64,000 nt of DNA from Paenibacillus timonensis (GTDB taxonomy: Bacteria > Bacillota > Bacilli > Paenibacillales > Paenibacillaceae): positions 32,364 through 96,363 of the forward strand of contig NZ_JAKSXN010000011.1 of assembly GCF_022427145.1 (NCBI RefSeq), given 5' to 3'. The notes under the pieces are model-generated. The model did no database searches. It was not told where the DNA came from and worked only from the letters and a program-made list of their open reading frames with translations. This document shows, one piece after another, positions 57,881 to 64,000 of this stretch. How positions within the stretch are numbered: position 1 is the stretch's first letter; every line of letters starts with the position of its first letter. The position numbers were made by a program, and so were the translations under genes.

Positions 57881-58576
57881 ATGTTCAAAATCTATATCGT
57901 CGAAGATGACAAGCCGCTCGTGGAGCTGCTGGAACAATATTTGCACCGGTTTGGTTACGATACGCTGGCAGTCGCCGATTTCGGCGAGGTCAAAACCGAA
58001 TTTGAGCGTTATGCCCCGCATCTCGTGCTGCTGGACGTGAATCTGCCGAAATACGACGGGTACTACTGGTGCCGACAGATCCGCAACTTATCGACCTGCC
58101 CGATCGTATTCTTGTCGGCGCGCGAAGGAAAGATGGACCAGGTGATGGCGCTGGAAAACGGGGCCGATGACTACATTACCAAACCGTTTGATTACGATAT
58201 CGTGATCGCCAAAATCAAAAGCCAGCTGCGCCGAGCCTATGGGACCTATGCCGGAAGCGGGGACGACCGCGCGGTTACGGTCGCCGGGCTGCGCCTGGAC
58301 CGGGACCGGCTATCCCTTAGTTTGCGGGACGACCGGATCGAGCTAAGCTTAACCGAGGTCAAAATCCTGGACGAGTTAATGGGCAAAATCGAGCAGGTGG
58401 TCAGCCGGGATCGGTTGCTGGAGAAAATTTGGGATGACCAGGCGTTTGTCGACGACAATACGCTGAACGTCTACGTAACCCGGGTGCGGAAGAAGTTGTC
58501 CGCCCTCGGGATCGACGATGCGCTGCAAACCGTTCGGGGCCAGGGTTACCGGCTTGTGCCGCAATGGGGGGAGTGA
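57881..58576 (+). CDS. Response regulator, OmpR/BceR type
   Basis: A 231-residue two-component regulator. The receiver has the acidic pocket IVEDD, the phosphoacceptor Asp in LVLLDVNLPKYDG (about residue 51) and Lys in DDYITKPF. The C-terminal winged helix ends with LNVYVTRVRKKLSALGIDDALQTVRGQGYRLV. Sequence style and the order regulator-kinase-ATPase-permease match the BceRSAB systems that detect bacitracin or other lipid II cycle inhibitors. The ATG at 57881 is 8 bases after AAGGGAG. The kinase gene starts four bases after the stop. Confidence 0.95.
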   Translation: MFKIYIVEDDKPLVELLEQYLHRFGYDTLAVADFGEVKTEFERYAPHLVLLDVNLPKYDGYYWCRQIRNLSTCPIVFLSAREGKMDQVMALENGADDYITKPFDYDIVIAKIKSQLRRAYGTYAGSGDDRAVTVAGLRLDRDRLSLSLRDDRIELSLTEVKILDELMGKIEQVVSRDRLLEKIWDDQAFVDDNTLNVYVTRVRKKLSALGIDDALQTVRGQGYRLVPQWGE

Positions 58577-58580
58577 GCCC

Positions 58581-59585
58581 ATGCGTTTATTCTTGCGGGA
58601 TCAACGCCCGTTCATTCTGGCTTATTTGCTGCAACTGGCTTTGATTACCCTGGTCTATTGGCTTGACGGTTACCGTCATGCGGCGATCAGTATTTATGCC
58701 GCATTGCTCAGTTCTTGCGTCTTGGTCGTATTTTTAGTTATCCGCTATTGGACGAACCGGTCGTTCTATCGCCTGCTGGGGCAGGTCCCCGAGTCCCTGC
58801 GCGCTTTTGCCGATGTCAAACCGGGCTCGCCGCTGGCCGACTCCCTGCAGCGGTTGCTCAAGGCGCAATATCGCCTTTATTTGCAGGAAATCGGCGAGCA
58901 GCAGAGCAAGATCGACGGCCATCGCCATTTTATGAATCAATGGGTCCATCAAATGAAGACGCCGTTGTCCGTGATCCACTTGATGGTGCAGCATGAAGAC
59001 GACGCTCGGTCGGTGGCGATCGGCGATGAGCTGGATCGGATGCGCAAGGGGCTGGAGATGGTGCTTTACGCGGCCCGGTTGGATACGTTCGAGCATGACT
59101 TCGTGGTCGAGACGCTGGATTTGGGGGCCCTCGTACGTTCGGCTGCTTCGGCGCAAAAAAGATTGTTCATTCGGCGCAAGGTCTATCCCGTGATCGGGAT
59201 TCCCGATGGCCTCGCGGTCGCTTCAGACGAGAAATGGCTAACTTTCGTACTGACCCAGCTCATCACGAACGCCGTCAAATATACCGTGAAGGAACGGGCG
59301 AATCTCCATTTCCGCGGCTATGCGCGCGGGCGGGAGACGGTGCTTGAGATCGAGGATGAAGGCGTGGGCATTCCGGCGAGCGATCTTCCGCGGGTGTTCG
59401 ACGCTTATTTTACCGGAGACAATGGTCGCAGTTTTCAAGAATCCACCGGCATGGGATTGTACTTGGCGAAGGAAATTTGCGTTAAATTAGGGCACCGGAT
59501 CGAGCTGGAATCGCAGGAGGGGACGGGGACGACAGCGCGGATCGTCTTTCAGCCGGACCGTCAAGCTTACAACGAAGTAAGGTAA
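58581..59585 (+). CDS. Intramembrane-sensing histidine kinase, BceS type
   Basis: A 334-residue kinase with two short membrane spans in the first 60 residues (YLLQLALITLVYWL and AALLSSCVLVVFLVIRYW) and almost no outside loop, the mark of kinases that receive their signal from a partner permease. H-box FMNQWVHQMKTPLSVIHLM, N-box LTQLITNAVKYTV, G1 IEDEGVGIPASDLPRVFD and G2 STGMGLYLAKEI are complete. The ATG at 58581 is 7 bases after GGGGGAG. The partner permease is encoded two genes downstream. Confidence 0.95.
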   Translation: MRLFLRDQRPFILAYLLQLALITLVYWLDGYRHAAISIYAALLSSCVLVVFLVIRYWTNRSFYRLLGQVPESLRAFADVKPGSPLADSLQRLLKAQYRLYLQEIGEQQSKIDGHRHFMNQWVHQMKTPLSVIHLMVQHEDDARSVAIGDELDRMRKGLEMVLYAARLDTFEHDFVVETLDLGALVRSAASAQKRLFIRRKVYPVIGIPDGLAVASDEKWLTFVLTQLITNAVKYTVKERANLHFRGYARGRETVLEIEDEGVGIPASDLPRVFDAYFTGDNGRSFQESTGMGLYLAKEICVKLGHRIELESQEGTGTTARIVFQPDRQAYNEVR

Positions 59586-59625
59586 CTGTAAGGTTGAGCC
59601 ATGGAGCGTAAGCCGGCGGCTTTAC

Positions 59626-59660
59626 TATAATCAAAAGTGTCAGGCGGCATGCCATGACAC
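59626..59660 (+). promoter_or_regulatory. Promoter and 5' hairpin of the Bce-type ABC operon
   Basis: TATAAT lies at 59626-59631. Upstream, TGTAAG (59586) and CGTAAG (59607) form a direct repeat 21 bases apart, two helical turns, as expected for an OmpR-type regulator. Right at the predicted start, GTGTCA (59637-59642) and TGACAC (59655-59660) form an inverted repeat with an inner GGC/GCC, giving an RNA hairpin at the 5' end or an operator. Confidence 0.5.
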
Positions 59661-59693
59661 GAGAGATGTAATGAGAAGGAGCGCTTGAACGGC

Positions 59694-60464
59694 ATGGCGG
59701 TATTGGAAGTTGCGGCATTAACGAAAATCTACGAGGGAAAGATCGCCACCAAGGCTTTGGACGGCGTTAGTTTCCGGATTCATGAAGGGGAATTCGTCGG
59801 CATCATGGGGCCGTCGGGCAGCGGCAAAACGACGCTGCTCAACGTCATCGCCACGATCGACGAGCCAACTTCGGGGGCGGTGACCTTGAATGGGCAGGAC
59901 CCGCATCGGATGACCCGGGAACAGACGGCATTGTTCCGGCGGCGGGAGTTGGGGTTCATTTTTCAGCATTTCAACCTGCTGGATACGCTGACGGCGGAGG
60001 AAAACATCGTTTTGCCATTAACGCTGGATGGCGTTTCTATTCCAGACATGAAGGCGAAGGCGCTGGAGATGGCGCGTCGGCTTGGGATCCAGGGGATTTT
60101 GCCGAAGTATGCCTATGAATTATCGGGCGGACAAATGCAGCGAACGGCGATCGCCCGCGCGATGATTCATGAGCCCTCGCTGATCTTGGCCGACGAGCCG
60201 ACGGGCAACCTGGACTCGAAAGCTTCCCGCGACGTCATGGACGCTTTCGCCGCCATGAATGAGTCCCACCGGGCGACGATCCTGATGGTCACGCATGATG
60301 CGCTGGCCGCGAGCTTTTGCCACCGGGTCATTTTTATCAAGGACGGGAAGCTGTACAACGAAATCTATCGCGGGGACAACCGGCAGGCCTTTTTCCAGAA
60401 AATCATCGACATGATGTCGCTGCTTGGAGGAGACAGCCATGACCTTTCGTCAATTCGCCTATAA
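59694..60464 (+). CDS. ABC transporter ATP-binding protein, BceA type
   Basis: A 256-residue ATPase of the peptide-detoxification group. It shows Walker A GPSGSGKTTLLNVIATID, Q-loop FIFQHFNLLDTLTAEENIVLPL, signature LSGGQMQRTAIARAM, Walker B LILADEPTGNLDSK and the H-loop MVTHD. A TTG at 59685 and the ATG at 59694 are possible starts; AAGGAG spacing is short for the first and long for the second, and the conserved part begins at the ATG. Overlaps the permease gene by 26 bases. With the permease it would free the lipid II cycle from bound peptide antibiotics. Confidence 0.94.
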   Translation: MAVLEVAALTKIYEGKIATKALDGVSFRIHEGEFVGIMGPSGSGKTTLLNVIATIDEPTSGAVTLNGQDPHRMTREQTALFRRRELGFIFQHFNLLDTLTAEENIVLPLTLDGVSIPDMKAKALEMARRLGIQGILPKYAYELSGGQMQRTAIARAMIHEPSLILADEPTGNLDSKASRDVMDAFAAMNESHRATILMVTHDALAASFCHRVIFIKDGKLYNEIYRGDNRQAFFQKIIDMMSLLGGDSHDLSSIRL

Positions 60465-62412
60465 CAATGTCCTGCAGAACAAACGAACGTATGCCGCTTA
60501 TTTTCTGAGCAGCTCGTTTTCGGTCATGATCTTTTTCGTCTGTGCGCTGTTTCTGTTTCATCCCGGCCTTCAGCAGGAGGTCACGTATCATTCGGCCGTG
60601 CTGGTCTTATGGGCAGCCGAAGCAATCATGTACGTGTTTGTCTTCTTCTTCGTGATCTATTCGGTAGGCTCCTTTCTACGTTCGCGCAAACGCGAGTTCG
60701 GGATTTTACTGCTGCACGGCATGACCGAAAAACAGCTGCGTAAGCTGGTATTCCTGGAAAATATGCTGATCGGCGCGGGATCGTTGGTTTGCGGCATCGG
60801 CGGGGGGCTTTTACTGGCCAAACTGTTTCTGATGGCCGGCTCCAATCTGCTAGGCGTTCCGCAACTGGCCTTCCATGTGCCTTGGCCGGGCCTGCTGTTA
60901 ACGCTGGGGGCGTTCTCGCTCTTGTTTCTGCTGATTTCGCTTTGCACGACGATTTTGCTGGGCTCGCACCGGCTGATCGAGCTGTTCCAGGCCGAGATGA
61001 AGCCTGCCCGGCCACCGCAGGCTTCCCTGGCATTAACGCTGCTTGCGGCGGGTTTGCTTGGCGCCAGCTACCTGCTGGCGGCCACGGCCACGGCCTCGAA
61101 CGTGCTGATCCGCATGCTGCCGGTCACGGCGATGACGATCGCGGGCACGTATTTCTTCTACACGCAGTTGAGCGTGTTTTTGATTCAAAGGGCAAAGCGG
61201 CATTTGGCCTATTATTGGAAAAAAACGAATTTGGTCACCCTATCGAGCTTGGCTTACCGGATGAAAGAGAATGCGCGGATGTTCTTCCTCGTGACGGTCA
61301 TCTCGACGGTCACGTTCTGCGCGGTTGGTGCGTTCGCCTCGGTGAATCGGTTGGCGGATCAATTCGATCAGGACTATCCGGTGGAGATCGCCTATGTGTC
61401 CAAAGGGGACGGCGATGCCGCGGCTGGGTACCTGGACGCGATTCGCGGCGAGCTTGCGTCGCGAGGGATCGCTTACCGCACGGTTAGCCTGCCGATCACC
61501 CTCGCGGAAGTGGCGTCATCCAGCCCTTCCTCGGCGCTGGAGCGCCTGCCGCTGATCTCGTTCGCCGAATACAAGCAGCTTCTCGCGGCGGCGGGGATCG
61601 CGGTTTCCGAGGCCCCGCCGGAAGACGGAGAGGCGCTGCTGTTGCTCGGCTCGGAGCGGGAGCAGCCGCTGCTCGCGCAGCGGAATCCGGTCACCTACAC
61701 GTTTAAAGGCGCGCCGGAGATGCCCGTTCGCGAGATCGGCGTTACGCAGCATGTAGCCATCCCCGAGAACCTGACCCTAACCGCCGGTGACGATCGGGAA
61801 GGTTCGTTCTCCGGTCTGGTGGTTAGCGATGCCTTGCTGGAACGGCTGAAGACGGCTGCGGTGAAGGAAGGCGGCGGGATTCGCACGGACCGGTTCACCG
61901 GGTTTTACGTGGAGGATCCGAAGCTCACCCGCGGCCTGGCCGCGGACCTGACCGATAACGGAAGAATGAGCTACGAGATGGACCGGCCCTACGCCATGAC
62001 CGTCAGCGGAACATTGGCTGAAGTACAGCGGACGACGTACCGGGCACTGTTGTTTTTCGCTTTGCTGGTGGGCACCGTATTTTTCATCGCGGCAGGGAGC
62101 TTCCTTTACTTCCGGCTGTACAGCGATTTGGCGTATGACCGGAGGCAATATGGGGCGCTGGCTAAGCTGGGCCTCACGGACAAAGAACTGTCCCGGATCG
62201 TTACCCGCCAAGTTGGGCTGTTGTTCTTCGTACCGATTGCGCTGGCGATCGTGCACAGCCTGTTCGCGTTCAAGGCCATGCAAAGCTTGTTCAATTTTTC
62301 CGTCGCTTGGCAGACGGTGGTGATCCTGGCCAGCTTTTTGCTGGTGCAAGTGGCCTATTTCTTCTTCATTCGGGCCCGATATTTACGCAATGTCAAAAAA
62401 GCGATTCGCTAA
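60439..62412 (+). CDS. ABC transporter permease, BceB type
   Basis: A 657-residue membrane protein with ten predicted spans and a large outside domain between spans 7 and 8 (about residues 315-530), the hallmark of BceB-like permeases that bind the antibiotic-lipid complex. The first part reads MTFRQFAYNNVLQNKRTYAAYFLSSSFSVMIFF and two FtsX-like segments frame the protein (VGSFLRSRKREFGILLLHGMTEKQLRKLV and DRRQYGALAKLGLTDKELSRIV). GGAGGAG lies 7 bases before the ATG. It passes the signal to the neighbouring kinase by contact within the membrane. Confidence 0.93.
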   Translation: MTFRQFAYNNVLQNKRTYAAYFLSSSFSVMIFFVCALFLFHPGLQQEVTYHSAVLVLWAAEAIMYVFVFFFVIYSVGSFLRSRKREFGILLLHGMTEKQLRKLVFLENMLIGAGSLVCGIGGGLLLAKLFLMAGSNLLGVPQLAFHVPWPGLLLTLGAFSLLFLLISLCTTILLGSHRLIELFQAEMKPARPPQASLALTLLAAGLLGASYLLAATATASNVLIRMLPVTAMTIAGTYFFYTQLSVFLIQRAKRHLAYYWKKTNLVTLSSLAYRMKENARMFFLVTVISTVTFCAVGAFASVNRLADQFDQDYPVEIAYVSKGDGDAAAGYLDAIRGELASRGIAYRTVSLPITLAEVASSSPSSALERLPLISFAEYKQLLAAAGIAVSEAPPEDGEALLLLGSEREQPLLAQRNPVTYTFKGAPEMPVREIGVTQHVAIPENLTLTAGDDREGSFSGLVVSDALLERLKTAAVKEGGGIRTDRFTGFYVEDPKLTRGLAADLTDNGRMSYEMDRPYAMTVSGTLAEVQRTTYRALLFFALLVGTVFFIAAGSFLYFRLYSDLAYDRRQYGALAKLGLTDKELSRIVTRQVGLLFFVPIALAIVHSLFAFKAMQSLFNFSVAWQTVVILASFLLVQVAYFFFIRARYLRNVKKAIR

Positions 62413-62429
62413 TTTAATGGAGGTACGAC

Positions 62430-63065
62430 GTGGAGAACTGGATTACGGACTTTATGGAGCAGTTCGGTTATTTTGGCGTCTTTCTGCTCATTGCCTTGGA
62501 AAACGTGTTTCCTCCGATTCCGTCGGAAGTGATCTTAACATTCGGCGGATTCATGACCACCTATACGAGCTTGACGCCGATTGGGGTCATCGTCTTCTCG
62601 ACGCTGGGATCGGTGTTTGGCGCTGTGATCCTGTACGGGATCGGATATCTGGTTAACGTCGACCGACTGGAAAGGTGGATTGACCGTTACGGACGTTTCC
62701 TGCGCCTGAAAAAAGAAGACGTCCGCCGCGCGGATGCCTGGTTCGACCGGTACGGTTATTGGACGGTGCTCTTCTGCCGGATGGTTCCGCTGATCCGCAG
62801 CCTGATTTCCATCCCGGCCGGCATGTCTAAAATGAAATTCGGCCTGTTCCTGCTGTTCACGACCATCGGGACGCTCATTTGGAACGTGGCTCTCGTCCTG
62901 CTCGGTGCGGCGGTAGGGGGGTCCTGGGAAGAAATCGTCGCCTTCATGGACGTTTACTCCAACATCGCTTATGCCGTTATCGCGGCAGGCGTGCTGCTTG
63001 TGGCCGTACTCTGGCTGCGCCGGAGAAGAAGCGGGGCGCGCGGCAACATCAAAACAGGGGAATAA
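62430..63065 (+). CDS. DedA-family membrane protein
   Basis: A 211-residue protein with about five spans and the DedA motifs FGYFGVFLLIALENVFPPIPSEVILTFGGF and FCRMVPLIRSLISIPAGMSKMKFGLFLLFTTIGTLIWN (catalytic-type Arg and Pro-rich re-entrant loops). Some DedA proteins return undecaprenyl phosphate or phosphatidylethanolamine across the membrane. The GTG start is 6 bases after GGAGG. It lies 17 bases after the permease gene and 15 before uppP, so all three should share a transcript; a role in carrier-lipid recycling is therefore plausible. Confidence 0.93.
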   Translation: MENWITDFMEQFGYFGVFLLIALENVFPPIPSEVILTFGGFMTTYTSLTPIGVIVFSTLGSVFGAVILYGIGYLVNVDRLERWIDRYGRFLRLKKEDVRRADAWFDRYGYWTVLFCRMVPLIRSLISIPAGMSKMKFGLFLLFTTIGTLIWNVALVLLGAAVGGSWEEIVAFMDVYSNIAYAVIAAGVLLVAVLWLRRRRSGARGNIKTGE

Positions 63066-63080
63066 GGAGAAACCGAGGAA

Positions 63081-63935
63081 ATGAATTTTTTGGAACTCAT
63101 TAAAGCGATTATTCTTGGCCTGGTGGAGGGATTAACGGAGTTTGCTCCGGTGTCCTCCACGGGGCATATGATCATTGTCGACGACATGTGGCTGAAAACC
63201 GGGGAACTGCTCGGTTCGAAGTATGTGGCGAATACGTTTAAAGTGGTGATTCAACTCGGTTCGATTTTGGCCGTCCTGGTCGTGTTCCGCAACCGATTTA
63301 TCGATTTGCTGGGACTGTCGCGCTGGATGCCGGGGAAGGCAAAGGGAACGTCGGCGGCTGGACAGAGCGGGCCGCGGTTGAAGCTGATGCAGGTGATCGT
63401 TGGGCTGATTCCTGCCGGGGTTCTTGGCGTGTTGTTCGAGGATTACATCGATGAGCACCTGTTTTCCACGGCGACGGTGTTGATCGGTTTGGTCATCGGA
63501 GCGCTGCTGATGATCGCTGCCGACCGGTTCGCGCCGAAGCGAGTAAGTGTGGAGACCGTCGATCAAATTTCGTACAAGCAAGCGTTCAGCATCGGCTTGT
63601 TCCAATGCCTTTCGATCTGGCCGGGTTTCTCGCGTTCAGGCTCGACGATTTCCGGCGGGGTACTGCTCGGCTTAAGCCACCGCGCGGCGGCTGATTTCAC
63701 CTTTATTATGGCCGTTCCGATCATGGCGGGGGCCAGCTTGATTTCCCTGGTGAAAAATCTGGAATACTTCACGATGGATGCGCTGCCGTTTTTTGTGGTG
63801 GGCTTCATTAGCGCCTTCGTGTTTGCGCTGTTGTCGATCCGGTTTTTCTTGAAGCTGATCGACCGGATCAAGCTGGTGCCGTTTGCGGTGTACCGCATTC
63901 TGCTGGCGATCGTGATCTGGGTGGTTTATTTCTAG
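63081..63935 (+). CDS. uppP: Undecaprenyl-diphosphatase (bacitracin resistance protein)
   Basis: UppP removes one phosphate from undecaprenyl pyrophosphate so the carrier can be used again; extra copies give bacitracin resistance. The 284-residue membrane protein shows both catalytic motifs: EGLTEFAPVSSTGHMIIVDD (residues 15-34) and FSRSGSTISGGVLLGLSHRAAADFTFIMAVPIM (about 177-209), with the expected Glu, Ser, His and Arg. About seven spans. It lies after dedA without a terminator between, at the end of the Bce module, which fits a shared antibiotic-defence function. Confidence 0.96.
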   Translation: MNFLELIKAIILGLVEGLTEFAPVSSTGHMIIVDDMWLKTGELLGSKYVANTFKVVIQLGSILAVLVVFRNRFIDLLGLSRWMPGKAKGTSAAGQSGPRLKLMQVIVGLIPAGVLGVLFEDYIDEHLFSTATVLIGLVIGALLMIAADRFAPKRVSVETVDQISYKQAFSIGLFQCLSIWPGFSRSGSTISGGVLLGLSHRAAADFTFIMAVPIMAGASLISLVKNLEYFTMDALPFFVVGFISAFVFALLSIRFFLKLIDRIKLVPFAVYRILLAIVIWVVYF

Positions 63936-63976
63936 GTAATGCAACAATCAGTTGAAGTACCCAAAACAAAAAAAAG

Positions 63977-64000
63977 AGATGCTGCGTAACGGCAGCATCT
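63977..64000. terminator. Terminator hairpin at the window edge
   Basis: AGATGCTGC (63977-63985) pairs with GCAGCATCT (63992-64000); an A-run precedes it, so it works at least for the minus strand, and the plus-strand T-run would lie beyond the window. It closes the bce-dedA-uppP transcript. Confidence 0.75.

Noticed and set aside
1..64000. Natural-product gene cluster, prophage or defence island
   Set aside because: No polyketide or peptide synthetase, phage structural gene, restriction-modification or abortive-infection gene was found.

Overview
The window is chromosomal DNA of a Paenibacillus-like member of the Bacillales (Firmicutes). The evidence is a GC-leaning coding sequence with strong AGGAGG-type ribosome binding sites, bacillithiol genes (bshA, bshB1), a menaquinol:cytochrome c reductase of Bacillus type (qcrABC), Rex, DinG, and a gene order that follows the B. 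subtilis block trpA-hisC-tyrA ... ypiF-qcrABC-ypjA-ypjB-ypjC-ypjD-dapB-mgsA-bshB1-bshA-cca-birA-panBCD-dinG-ypmB-asnS-dnaD. No tRNA, rRNA, CRISPR array, prophage or intact insertion sequence was seen.

Layout. 1-2832: end of trpA, hisC and tyrA. 2833-4118: a gene-free stretch of about 1.3 kb holding three short-repeat families and a compact candidate small RNA with a consensus promoter and terminator. 4119-8863: AraC regulator divergent from a GH38 alpha-mannosidase, then two small unknown genes. 9011-12462: thiamine salvage operon tenA-thiM-thiD-thiE under a TPP riboswitch. 12644-18704: ECF sigma/anti-sigma pair, a phosphatase, an unknown protein, a gamma-carbonic anhydrase, an IDEAL-domain protein, and a minus-strand ArsR-type regulator/MFS exporter operon. 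18754-24302: the ypiF-qcrABC-ypjA-ypjB-ypjC segment. 24480-33567: housekeeping run of ypjD, a TPR protein, dapB, mgsA, bshB1, bshA, cca, birA and panBCD, with a structured leader RNA before panB. 33568-34276: repeat-rich gap. 34277-43758: TPR protein, dinG, rex, mtaD, ypmB, a frameshifted phosphotransferase and a two-gene unit with a short FtsH-like protease. 43870-49099: hbd-ackA, asnS, dnaD and an ATP-grasp ligase. 49100-55400: repeats, HAD phosphatase, DUF5054 glycosidase-like gene, MFS, DUF423, and secreted asparaginase preceded by two GlnR/TnrA-type boxes. 55554-64000: second ECF pair with a triple-TM2 membrane protein, a Bce-type two-component/ABC module, DedA and UppP.

How the genes work together. 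The core encodes amino-acid, pantothenate, biotin-ligase, lysine/peptidoglycan and bacillithiol functions plus respiration. The accessory parts cover glycan breakdown, nitrogen scavenging from asparagine, and cell-envelope defence: the Bce module senses and counters peptide antibiotics, while the adjacent UppP (and perhaps DedA) recycles the undecaprenyl carrier those antibiotics target. The most interesting items that ordinary gene calling would miss are the candidate CcpA-linked small RNA at 3308-3394 with a nearby repeat array that could act as its sponge, the two-state leader before panB, the nitrogen-control boxes before the asparaginase, the likely AUC start of cca, and the four families of about 20-bp intergenic repeats.
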